Shown one piece after another: positions 47,657 to 58,104 of a DNA stretch of 64,000 bases; position 1 is the stretch's first letter; every line of letters begins with the position of its first letter. This DNA is from Phallus indusiatus. Its lineage: Eukaryota > Basidiomycota > Agaricomycetes > Phallales > Phallaceae. Position numbers and translations under genes: made by a program. Location: positions 434,001 to 498,000 of the forward strand of contig JAQFWX010000004.1 of the NCBI GenBank assembly GCA_027605045.1, written 5' to 3'. The notes beneath the pieces were generated by a model, which saw only the letters and a program-made list of their open reading frames with translations, did not search any database and had not been told where the DNA came from.

Positions 47657-48404
47657 CACCGGATAGAAAGGCTCTGAGACGAAGAGCATACGCGTCTCGC
47701 GGCAGGTCTGCGATAAATCAAATTTGTGACTCAGCTGACGCCTCTCTCGATAGACATAGTGGCTCGTATTATGAATCAGGGGAACATAGCCTCCCGAGGT
47801 ACTCGCAATGCGAATTTGCTTCGAATAAAAAGGTGCACATGCAACTGAGTGACTCCAAGCCGCGTCAATCGGTGTCTGATTCAGCATCTCGGCTAGTTTG
47901 TACATGGCAATTCAGACATCACCAACCAGCGACAAGTATAAAAATCACTAGCCCATCTCCATACTGACAAAAGTTAGCCCAGCGACGCCATGTCATTGAC
48001 AGCAGTACCGGGGCCAGGACCGAAGGACCGCGCAACAAATAATAGCTCTTAGAGACCAATACTCTCAGCTCAGAATTTGGGCCAGACACTTTGATATGTA
48101 AGGTAGTTACTGATATAGATGAGATAACAAATTATCAGTTGAAAAGCTCTGGCTCATGATTAGCCTCACCCCTTGACACGCCAGGATATCCATCGGAGGT
48201 TTAGATGTCGCTGGCTCCCATGGGAGAGATAGAAACCGAAAACGAGCACCATCATAATTTGCAATTCAAAATCATTCGTCGATTTGAAAAGGTTTGACCG
48301 AATTGGATCGTTAACTTTGCCGCATAACGTCATTCATACAAGACTGGGTATGAGAATGCAAGGCTAGAACATGCACGGCGGATATATCAGACCTTCCCGC
48401 CAAT
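47657..48404. other. Conserved non-coding flank of SDR-4
   Basis: Inverted match to 33,400-34,166 and direct match to 55,629-56,430. No open frame is kept among the copies, so the conservation reflects recent duplication rather than coding. Confidence 0.55.
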
Positions 48405-48800
48405 ATGCGGTCTGTCATAATAATAGCTGTAGACATGAAGATTATTGGGGCAAAATTCACCTTTGTTGATAGCTCCATATCATTACTGAATAATTTACCT
48501 TATTTTCTCAGGAAAAAAACGACGCAAAAAATTACTGTTTATCGCTACAATTTTACCTCGTTATTTTTTATTATTTTGCTCCCTGTAATCGTTGCAAGTT
48601 CCAGGCTGGAGCGGCATCGGTAATTTTCAAAGCAGTGACAACGCTGGCATAATGTACAACCAAGACGCAAGGGTTATATATTATGAGCGGAGCCGAGAGG
48701 CAGAGGTGGTTGAATAGCACAACGCGGTTGAATGATCATGATTGAAACTCAAGTTGATGGGGAAGAAACATTTGGTGACTGGAAATTGCAGTGTATATTG
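48405..48800 (-). pseudogene. Decayed copy of the 160-residue gene, right arm
   Basis: Inverted counterpart of 32,940-33,340 (TTCAACTTGATGGGGAAGAA region for the 5' part, CAGTGACAACGCTGGCATAA near 48,640 for the middle). Stops and indels throughout. Confidence 0.55.
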
Positions 48801-49206
48801 GGCATGAAGAGGACGTCGTAGTTACGTTCGCGTGTCGTGTGTTACAGTGTACACGAGCATTGGGCAAGCGTTAAGGCACCTTCTGGAGTACTGAATTGCG
48901 TCAATCCGGCATCTCGGCTCGGGTGCACAAAAAATACACTCTAGGATACCACGCTCGTCGCATGAGGAATATCGAATCCGAAAATGAACCAACACCATCA
49001 TTTGCAACTCGAATTCTTCGATCTGGCAGACCTTGGCCAAATAGCACTGATAACTCCATCATATGACGTCACCCTTTCCAATGGGAAATTTTACTCACAT
49101 CGTTACCATCCAGTTCGCCGTAAAACCTGATATAGTCTACAAAATATAGGCAACGCATGGTTCATGACGGGCACGGCGAGCAAAATTACGTCCGGAGAAG
49201 AGGTTT

Positions 49207-49796
49207 TCAAGCATGTTTAACATCGACATCTGTCGTCGAAGAAGGAAGTGGATATTCTAAAGCCTTCCGTAAAAGTCCGTTTCTACAAACAACAGCTGTA
49301 AGTCATGGATACAATTATCGTGGCAATAAACATTTCACCTTTGTCGAAAATTCAATATCATCTCTGGACTTTTATCCAGAGTAGTACCGTTCCTATAACA
49401 CCCAAATCAAATCAAATCATTCAACTCAATCAATCAGACTTACTCTTTATCGTTGCAATGAGATACAGTTTCGATCACATACATCTTGTTATTTCGTTCT
49501 TCATTATCGTCGTTAGAAGCTCCAGGTGCATCCGTCACTTTCAAACACGTCACAGCCAACTGAGATGAAAGGCTCTGCACATATACCGAGTCCGGCGACA
49601 TTGGGTCATAGTCCATAACCAAGACACGTGGATTATCGGCGGGGTCGAGAGATAAAGAAGGATCGTCTTTGAAATGGTACTGTATAATTGGATGGGATAA
49701 CTTGGCTGGGGTGCTAAACTGACTGGCCAATGGAGAAGAAACATTTGAATGGGACAGAAGTATATACTGGGGTGGTGGTCGGGAGGAAGAGGACAT
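49207..49796 (-). CDS. Unrecognised 160-residue protein, copy 2
   Basis: Same three-exon structure and length as the gene at 32,031-32,622, on the opposite strand. Only scattered changes are visible (NASSPLTSQFNTPAR becomes NVSSPLASQFSTPAK; NGTILDKGPEM becomes NGTTLDKSPEM; RNALLRK becomes RNGLLRK). All splice sites and the stop are intact. The changes are mostly conservative, so both copies may still be under selection. Confidence 0.75.
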
Positions 49797-50358
49797 TTGT
49801 GAGTCACGCCCACGTGTTGTTCGTCACACGAACACCTAAACGCTTTGGGCTCACTTGGCGCTCACATCAATTTTTTAATTGGAAACTTGTCAATACCACA
49901 AGACTCGGATCCAGTACAATAAGCTTATTCATTTGCGTAATCTGGATTGTTGCAATGATTAGATTGGGTCGAACCATAGAGATTTCAGGTCCCTCCAATC
50001 ATTCATGTAAAATGACGACGAGTCAGCGACTCGTAATAAATAATCATATAATCAAATCAAATGAAAGACAAGCATATAAATTTAAGAACAATATTGACTA
50101 CAGAATAACAATGAATAAAGCATAAAATCAGTTTCTGTCTCCTAACAAGTTCTGAACGCGTGCTTACGGGAATCGAAGATGGGATCTTGCAAAAATCCAC
50201 TTGAAACACTGTGACTGGAAAAGAAAACGTTGTGATACCCATTATTCGTTGTAAAGTGTTCTATCTACCTTTATCTTCGAGACCTATAACCACTGGAAAA
50301 CGACAAACTGAACAGATCATTTTAGTGAATTGCGATGCTTGAGCCTACCGTTCATTCT
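49797..50358. other. 3' flank of precursor 2, promoter of the 160-residue gene copy 2
   Basis: Inverted counterpart of 31,468-32,030. Carries the same short frame FQVDFCKIPSSIP and splice-like signals in the 50,140-50,350 part. No independent gene. Confidence 0.45.
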
Positions 50359-51418
50359 TTATGAAGAAGGAAGGAAATCCTCTATTTCACATGACAGTCA
50401 AATCGTATGCAGTTAAATTGTATCAATGAGCCGCTCACCGTGAACCTTCGTGTCCTTTCCTTCAGCCTCTGATACAGATGCGTGGTTAAATAAATTCGAG
50501 TCTTAGTTGGTAATCTTAAGCTTACCGCGTTTGTAGGCGGCATTGAAGGGATCTTTTTTAAGATAAAGCAAACAAAGGAACAGTTAATACAGCATGATTT
50601 TGGATGGGAATGTTTTTCTCACTTGCGAATTTCTCGTCTGCGGTGAAATGAAGATGTCAGTACACCGTTTAAAAATTCGGGTTTACCCAATTGACAAATG
50701 TACTCACCGCGTTTTACAACTGGAACTGTAATGTGAAAAAAAAAATATGACAGTTCAGACTACATCTCGCTGAACATGTCTGGCTTACTTTTCTCCTGGT
50801 CGTTCCCCTCAACTATTCGATATGAGCGTGACCATATACGTTCCAGTCTTCACTTGAACTCACCATCTGAGAATAATGCTAATTATCCAAAATAACCTGG
50901 TTGAGAATTCGCGCTTACGCGTACAACAACAGTACTCACCGCGCTTGAACACCTCAGGGTGTTCTGTGGAATGCGAATAAAAAATTATGACGGTTAGCAC
51001 CACATCTCGTTGAACATGTCTAACTTACCCGACCCTTTGCTTGCCTCTGTCATTCAACAGAAGCGTGATTAAATACATTTGAACGTTTTAAACAAAGGTA
51101 GGCTCACCGCGTTTGTCAGGAACTATTCAAGATGAAATAAACAGTATATTAATTAGTAAATACTAAAATCACGTTGGATAAGTCTTACTAGAACTCGGGA
51201 AACCTGCAATTCAATCGAGATGTCATTAAATATATTAATCCAACACATAAGTTGTAAAGTAATCACCTGGAGAAATGGTGGATGTGGGTAAATTTCCGTG
51301 TTAAGCAAACGCGTACATGAATCAAACTGATTTAGACCGACATACCATTGCGCAATGGAGAAGCGGTAGCAAAGACGAAGAGGAGAGATGCAACAGCGGC
51401 GAGGCTAGTGAATCGCAT
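50359..51418 (-). CDS. Kex2-type repeat peptide precursor 2, micro-exon gene
   Basis: Twelve exons: 51,418-346, 51,203-189, 51,122-108, 51,046-029, 50,963-940, 50,878-864, 50,812-789, 50,725-708, 50,637-623, 50,552-526, 50,468-439, 50,381-359. They sum to 297 nt, 98 residues, every junction in phase 1. After the signal peptide (same as precursor 1) and LRN the units are GFPSSIPDKR, EASKGSEHPEVFKR, ALFSDVEGNDQEKIPVVKR and DEKFANPFNAAYKR, then the tail EAEGKDTKVHEDFLPSS. The counterpart of precursor-1 exon 2 has lost its acceptor (CCCACAG became CCCACAT near 51,286), and two units present in precursor 1 are missing. Unlike precursor 1, the tail is fully in frame. Peptide identity and activity unknown. 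Confidence 0.78.
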
Positions 51419-51500
51419 ATTTGAACTGAGGTTTATGAAAGGAAGCTAACAGAAGTGAGTCTGAATGTTAGAGAACTTGAGGACAAGTGAAGAGATGGGG

Positions 51501-51520
51501 TGTTTGAAGCTGGTTTAAAT
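51501..51520 (-). promoter_or_regulatory. Peptide-precursor promoter element (copy 2)
   Basis: Reverse complement ATTTAAACCAGCTTCAAACA, 83 bases before the start; one change breaks the TTCGAA palindrome of the other two copies. Confidence 0.6.
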
Positions 51521-53332
51521 GCCTTTTGCGCATACATAGCATCGGGAGAGAGTGCCCTTTCAGTGGAGTTATCGCCATCATCAATTCATACGTACATACC
51601 TGTACAATTGAATAATACTCCTAGCCTGAAGCTTTGTTGGCTTTGTTCTTCTCTTCCGGAACTTGAATGCTCCATGGCAGTCGGCAGGTTAGATGACAAC
51701 TTAGAGGGGGTTCAAATCCCCGGATGGATGATCAATATCCTGTATCAATTCGGGCATGAAGCGAACTTAAAACCTACGAAACAAAGTCAGAGAAAAAATG
51801 AACAACAAGAACAAAAAATGCCAGACTGCCAGTGAGATACAGACATCGAAAGTAAAACTATGTCAAACGGACTTACTACCATCAGCATTCGATAATTTCA
51901 CTTCACCCTTCTGGAAAACCCCAATACTCTACTCACCAGCTGTTCAACAATTGACTGCCGGCACAGGAATTTTGATGGTTTCCTTGAAGCTCGCCCGGTC
52001 AAGTGGAGCCATGTGTGAAACCCTGAAAAGGAGTCTTGGCCACACCAGGCCACACCCAAGTATGTCCGCAAGACAGAGATTTAACGAATCACAATCTGGA
52101 AAATGTCATATACGTGCATCCATTGATTATGACGCACATGCAAGAATGTGCTACTCGCACTAAGTGGGTTGGATGTCTTGAGCACAGTATCGAAATATCT
52201 TTCGCTTCTACTTCATTAATTGGCGTTTCAATATTCCCCGTTTAATGTCCGCACGGTGAGCACCAACGGGCAACGAAAGACGTCAAAGGCGTTGCATCAA
52301 AAAGTTGATCGGGGGATCCACCATCCGAGCATACTATGTAGCATAGCATACGGTCTCCACTCAATCCGCGGTGTATGTTTCTTACGCTTCCCTTCCACTT
52401 ACATACATACATCCCTATTTACCTTTTATGCAATGAATAGGTTACGTTTGGCAGTTGGCTCCGTTAGTACAGTAAGCGTCGAAAATGTAACAAGATGTGG
52501 ATTTAATATCTGTATCCTTGAACTTGGAAGCTTCTATATGTCAATGACATTGCGAGTCGTATGTATTCGAACCTCGACGTCAGTACCCAGCGGTTACCGT
52601 ATAACAACCGCGATGTATTACCGTAAATATCGAATGGCCGTCAAAGCTGTAGTGAATTTCAATCTAAATAGATCGTAACAATACATCCATACTTTCCCAA
52701 CTTAGGTTCGCAGTGAAATTAGGAATTAACTGTTTCACAAAATTCTCCGTTAAATCGCATTACTGTTCCTCTTCTCGAAAATCAAAATGTTGGAAAGGTA
52801 TGGGCCCATAGTAATATTTCTAGCTAAATGAAGATATCGGTTGATCATTTTGGGAGTAATATGCAAAGTGGCGCACCTTTCAATATAATATCGTTCGGTT
52901 CTAGACGCTGAGCACTGAGCGGACACAGGGGTTGTCCTATTGGTTCGCTGTAATGTAACCGTCCGATCGTATGAAAAGGACATAGTGTCCACCCCCGACA
53001 AAGTTGTTACCTCTGTATATCCAATCATATCTCCTCCTTCCACTTGCGTCATCTAACCCTCTACAGTCTCAATCTCCAAACAATGCGCCACACGCCACAT
53101 CAACCACTACGTTCCAACACATCACTGTTGCTGAAGATTTTTCATACCTCCACCCCGACTTGCATCCGATTTAGCCTGGGTCGCCCCGACCTCCTACTCA
53201 TATCCTGCGTGTTAATCCAATCGCTACACAAGCGGGTTTGTTGACGCGTATCTTGAGAGTAACATGCCACTCACCACCCATAACTGATTATGACTTGGGC
53301 ATCATATGGGGTACCACGTAGAATGAACGTAA
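51521..53332. other. Right-arm flank of precursor 2, no intact gene
   Basis: To about 52,660 it is an inverted diverged copy of 28,740-29,917, including the 58-base tRNA-like segment at 51,671-51,728 (mirror at 29,709-29,768). The part 52,680-53,330 has no match I noticed. Short frames are not conserved between the arms. Confidence 0.5.
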
Positions 53333-54350
53333 ATGCACAGGAGTTGGCATGGATATGTGCCCCAGGGGTCTATGTTGGAGGACGCGTCTTTTACTTCTGT
53401 CGTGCAAGTCACTGATATGACATTCATAGCTGACCAAAATGAGCCATCTGAGCAGGAATCTAGTCCCGGGTTGCGAGCCATTGGGGTGTCACAACTGACC
53501 CGTTCGCAAGCGCAAACCCGAACGCAATGTACCACGAGGTACGCAACCCGATCGCGAGCCACGACTCCTTTTTCCTCTCCATTGAAGGGAAAATCAACCA
53601 CTGCTTCAACCGGTACCAGTAAAACTCCTTCGAAGAAATCGCACATGGTGGAGGAAGATCTGAAATCAACTAGTCGCTTGGACTTTACAAACGTATCGGG
53701 AGAGAGACCTGTGCGATTAAAGCCATGGAGTATCTTGCTGGGATTCGGTCCTCACAGGGTCCAGAAATCTCCAGTGTCACATTCGAGTGCACGCTAAAAT
53801 GGAACAAGCATTGGTTGACGATGCCGAACTTGCACCCGAAGAGGCGATTGCTCTTCCCCAGCAGGTCGAGGCGCATACCAGTGTATGAGTGCAAGGACCC
53901 TAATCGCGGACACTTGGAGGAGAACGAGAAGCCATATTGTCACGTTCACTATCGGGAGGATAGTCACAAGCTCAGCATCTTCGAGAATATTATTGGTAGC
54001 ATTGCAGCTTGAGAGGTTGAACAACAGGGGAAGAGGGCCAGGAAGTTACATAAATATATCTGCGAATAGATGATGTTAAAGGAGTTATGGCTGAGAAAGA
54101 GCGTGCCTTATGCTTATGAGCTAATACATGATTCTTTTGAACGAGATGCTTGTTTTGATGGCGATAATAGACCAAAACAGAGGCTAAGGAGAACAAGAGC
54201 TTCAGGACGGAGCTTAAAGTGAGTGAGCGCTCGTAAAACATATTGTCGCAAACATCCGGCTGATTTATAAAGCTGAATATATTTCGGGACAGTTCCTGGC
54301 ACCTGAACTGTGCGTATCGGCGGCACAAAAGGAGTAAATATAATCACCAA
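53333..54350 (+). pseudogene. Relic of unrecognised gene, right copy
   Basis: A 154-residue frame opens at 53,333 with a Ser/Thr-rich middle (ATTPFSSPLKGKSTTASTGT). It then runs into frame changes and stops around 53,797-54,060 before KELWLRKSVPYAYELIHDSF and RPKQRLRRTRASGRSLK. The mirror copy at 35,455-36,410 is broken at other points, so the ancestor was probably a coding gene in this orientation. Family not recognised. Confidence 0.55.
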
Positions 54351-54402
54351 TACATTGATACCACCATTATAACTACAAGAACAACAAGAGTTTTACAAAA
54401 AC

Positions 54403-55495
54403 TCAGACTTGAGGCTTGAGAGTTTGTCCACCATCAACCACAATGAATTGCCCGGTAACATAGCTGCATCTACGAAAGGTCTTCAAACATTTTCGTTGAT
54501 AAAACAAACAAGTTCACTTACTTCATACAGAATAAATAAGCTTCGGCGAGCTAAAATAAAATGTGATTAGCTACCAGCAGATAAATAATAGATAGTCATG
54601 TAATATACCTCATCGGGCATTCCAACATGCTGAACAAGCATGTTTGAACTACCGTTGTCTAAGAATTTTTCTCTTAAGGCTGGTGGAAATTGACTCCATA
54701 TCTGTGCAATGTGAATAAGAATGATAAAGTATGATCTGAACCAAGCCATAACATACCTCCGTTTTGACCTTTTGAGTGTTGATGAGAGATTTAGTCAAGA
54801 CGAAGTCTGAACACACTTGTGGGAAAAGAACAGACGACTTACTACACCAGCGCAGATAGCATTTACGCGGATTGGCGCAAGATCAACAGCCAGTCCTCGA
54901 GTCAGGCCTTCGAGACTCGCACCCATACCAGCTGCGAACGAAAACGTAGGTAAGGGTTTTATGGCCAGTGTTCCTATAGACAAAAATTAGATTGTCTTCA
55001 TACGGTCTGCAAGAAACAGAATCACGGACCACTGGTAAATGTCAAGGACCCTCCAGGACGGATTTTGGCGAATTTCGCTATGACAACTAATGCCCATATT
55101 CTACCATCGAAAAAGCCTGCATCGGATTTTGATTATATATACAACAAAGGATGGAAATAGAATATACCTCTGGCAGACTCAATATCGACACTAGGGAAAT
55201 TCATTTTTCCGCCAATTCGGCCACTTGTTACCACGAGATGATCTACCTCCCCGACCTCCTCCAGAAGTCCTTTCAGAGAGTCTTCCTTCTCCGCATCAAC
55301 AACATGGCCTTTAATCTGTCCAGGTCCAAGCTTTGCTTCCGTCAGTCTCTTGATCGCATTCTGGACACGGTCTTTGTTTGAAGAAGCGACAATGACAGTT
55401 TGCGCAAGAGACTTGAGAGAAGCTTCTGCAACGCCGAAGCCTATTCCAGAGGTACCGCCAATGATGAGGATGGTTTTGTTCTCAAGAGTTGCCAT
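54403..55495 (-). CDS. SDR-like protein 5
   Basis: Intact seven-exon gene, MATLENKTILIIGGTSGIGF to GGQTLKPQV. The catalytic-site region reads TFSFAAGMGASLEGLTRG. The micro-exon is VKTE, as in SDR-2, whose C-terminus and 3' flanking relic it also shares, while exon 1 is nearly that of SDR-4. This mosaic pattern points to recombination among paralogues. Confidence 0.85.
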
Positions 55496-55605
55496 TTTTA
55501 CTTAACGAACTTCGACCTTAAGCTTGACCTCATTTATATACATAACGAACGTCAACATCTCACCTAACGCGAAGAGATTCACGTTCAACATCATCATCAC
55601 TTAGC

Positions 55606-55628
55606 ATGCCGACCCATTGACGCGTATA
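55606..55628 (-). promoter_or_regulatory. SDR-promoter element before SDR-5
   Basis: Reverse complement TATACGCGTCAATGGGTCGG then CAT; one change at the edge from the SDR-4 copy; about 110 bases before the start. Confidence 0.7.
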
Positions 55629-57026
55629 CACCAGATAGATAGCCTCTGAGACGAAGAGCATACGCGTCTTGCGGCAGGTCTACAATAAATCAAATTTGTG
55701 ACTCAGTTGATGCTTCTCTCGATAGACATAGTGACTTGTGCTGATTGATATTATGAATCAGGGGAACATAGCTTCCCGAGGTACTCGCAATGCGAATTTG
55801 GTTCGAATAAAAGGGTGCACACGCAACTGAGTGAATCCAAGCCACGTCAACCGGTGTCTGATTCAGTATCTCGGCTAGGTAATGCACGGCAATTCAGACA
55901 TCAACCAACCAGCGACAATTATGAAAATCACAAACCCATCTACATATGTACTAACCAAAGTTAGCCCAGCGACACCATGTCGCTGACAGCGGAACCGGGG
56001 CCGGGACCGAAGGACCGTGTAACATACAGTAGCTCTAGAGACCAATACTTTCACTCACATTTAGGTGCGCCAGAAGTTTTGATATGTAAGGTACTTAGTT
56101 ACTGAAATAGATGAGCCAACAAATTATCAGCTGAAAAGCTCTGACTCATATAATTAGCCTCACGCTAGAATATCCATCGGTGGCTTAGATGTCGCTGGCT
56201 CCCATGAGAGAGATAGAAACCAAAAACGATGCACCATCATGCATAATTTGCAATTTGAACCGAATTATTCATCGACCTGAAAAGGTTTGACCGAATTGGA
56301 TCGCTAACTTTGCCACATAACGTCATTGGTGCCAACTTGAATGGGCGAATTCATTCATACAAGAAAGATATCGAGAATGAGAATGCAAGGCCGGAAGGGA
56401 TGTGCGTAACATACACGGCAGATATACCAGCCCTTCCCGCAAAAGTGCGTTCTGTCATAACAATAGCCGTAAACATGAAGCTTGTTGGGGTAACAGTGAT
56501 CTCACCTTTGTCGATAGCTCCATATCATTACTCCCTGTCATCGTTGGCAGTCTAGACTTGAAGGGTATCGGTAATTTTCAAAGAAGTGACAACGCTGGCA
56601 TAATGTACAACCAAGACACAGGGGTTATGCATTATGAGTCGAGCCGAGAGACAGAGGTGGTTGCATAGCACAACACGGTTGAATGATTGAATCTAAGGTT
56701 GATAGAGAAGAACATTCGGCTGGAAATTTAAATGTATATTGGGCAGGAAGAGAACGTCGAGGCTTGTTTGTCACGTTCACGTGTTGTTTGTTACAGTGTA
56801 CATGAACATCCGGCAAGCGCTCATGCACAAGTACGCACAAATTAAACCAAAGTTGGAGCGCTTGATCACCTTCTGGAGTAGAGTCAAAAACTGAATTGAC
56901 CGAAAAACTCTTAAACTAAGAGCAAGCGTGTTATAGGCAATAGAATAGACAGTAGATTTTAAATAAGAAGGCTAGTATAAATTGAAACTAGCGGAGGTTA
57001 GGGATGTTATACAACTAACTAGTCAA
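55629..57026. other. SDR-5 flank and decayed 160-residue gene, third copy
   Basis: 55,629-56,430 is a direct diverged match to 47,657-48,404. 56,430-56,830 matches the decayed copy at 48,405-48,800 (GTGACAACGCTGGCATAATG, then CACAACACGGTTGAATGATT), in the minus orientation with stops. 56,850-57,026 is the 3' flank of precursor 3. No intact 160-residue gene is present in this module. Confidence 0.55.
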
Positions 57027-58011
57027 CTAGTCACTGCGTTTCGTAGCTAAACCAGAAGATGAAACATAATGTCAGTTAAAAAAGAAATTCGCTTGACACG
57101 TCTAACCTACGATTATCTACTGCATGTTCTGCAATATAGAATCGTGGTTAGAAGCAGTTTATTCTCCAGCACAATTTGAGCTCACCTTCGGGGCCAAAAA
57201 GTTCTAATTATTCAGACCACAAGTTTGGTTATGAGTCGTATACACGGACAATTATAGCTAGAGCACTCACGGCGTTTCGTAGCTAAACCAAGAAATGATT
57301 AATTCATAGCGTATTATGTTTGACAAGTCCTACTCACGATTATCCACTGCGTGATCTGGAATGGAATAGAAAAGCTCGATTAGAGACAGTTTATCCTTCA
57401 GGGCGATTCCAAGCTCACCTTCAGGGGAATAAAGTTCTAATCGTTCAATTCACTTTGGTTAACAAAGTCGTCCTATTATGAAAGGTTAATGTACTTACGA
57501 CGTTTGGTAGCTAAGCCAAAGAATGAAACAGTGTCAGCTAATAAAGAAATTCGTTTGACATGTCTAACTTACGATTATCTACTGCATGTTCTGCAATATA
57601 GAAACATGATTAGAAACAGATTATCCTCCAGAACAATTTGAGCTCACGTTCGGCGCCCACAATCTCTAATTATTCAAACCACTTTGCTTAATATTCGACA
57701 ATTTACACGGACGACTAGTGTACTCACGACGTTCTACAACTAAACCCAAAGAACATGTTACTAACGCGTGCCATTGTATACAAATGATGTCCTACTCACC
57801 TTCGTTTTCACCTGAAGATGTCAAATACGACAAGATCAGCACGTAAAAACTGTTATAGTATCAATTACTACCTTTGGCAACTGCGCGCAAAATTCGACTC
57901 AGAAGTCAGACTTGTATGAACGAAAATAATTCAGACCAGTGACATACCAGGAGAAGCCGTAGCAAAAGCGAAAAGCAACGAAGCAATAGCAGCGAAGCTA
58001 GTGAAGCGCAT
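57027..58011 (-). CDS. Kex2-type repeat peptide precursor 3, regular micro-exon gene
   Basis: Thirteen exons, 249 nt, 82 residues: 58,011-57,948; 57,880-872; 57,811-800; 57,739-728; 57,665-648; 57,590-573; 57,510-499; 57,436-419; 57,355-338; 57,282-271; 57,203-186; 57,128-111; 57,046-027. Introns are 55-67 nt. All junctions are phase 1. The signal peptide MRFTSFAAIASLLFAFATAS is followed by PVAKGENEVVER, then QIVGAEQHAVDNPTKR, QLYSPEDHAVDNPTKR, QLFGPEEHAVDNPTKR and SD. Each unit is built from 18+18+12-nt exons. The first six residues vary, HAVDNPTKR is constant, as in Kex2-processed precursors where a variable core is released and a spacer discarded. An N-terminal Gln could cyclise to pyroglutamate. 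No CaaX end, so it is not a mating pheromone of the usual basidiomycete type. Confidence 0.85.
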
Positions 58012-58084
58012 TTTTTGATTTTAAGTTGAAATTGGAGGAGAGGTGAATATTTGAAGGGTTTCAAAGGGAACTGCTGATATGAAC

Positions 58085-58104
58085 TGTTCGAAGCTGGTTT
58101 AAAT
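58085..58104 (-). promoter_or_regulatory. Peptide-precursor promoter element (copy 3)
   Basis: Reverse complement ATTTAAACCAGCTTCGAACA, 74 bases before the start. Conserved although the coding part of precursor 3 has diverged widely from precursors 1 and 2. Confidence 0.65.

Noticed and set aside
50864..50878. A 3-nt exon (ATG at 50,866-50,864) between CAG and GTGAGT in precursor 2
   Set aside because: Using the upstream acceptor AATTAG gives a 15-nt exon, the same length as its homologue 30,932-30,946, and keeps the frame.
51671..51728. tRNA-like segment: GGGGGTTCAAATCCCC resembles a T arm, with TCCAT/ATGGA ends that could pair; mirror copy at 29,709-29,768
   Set aside because: Only 58 bases with no anticodon arm, and the left copy has GGGGCTTCAAATCCCC with different ends. 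At most a tRNA relic.
53333..53797. 154-residue frame as an intact gene
   Set aside because: Homologous DNA continues past its stop in other frames and the mirror copy is also broken, so it is treated as a relic.
57027..58011. Mating-pheromone precursor
   Set aside because: Basidiomycete pheromones end in CaaX for farnesylation. This ends NPTKRSD and has several KR units, and no pheromone receptor is nearby.
30020..58011. Known ribosomal peptide classes (MSDIN/amatoxin, borosin, ustiloxin-type)
   Set aside because: No prolyl oligopeptidase, no methyltransferase-fused precursor and no UstY-like (DUF3328) gene were seen in the window; only the Kex2 layout is shared with the ustiloxin type.
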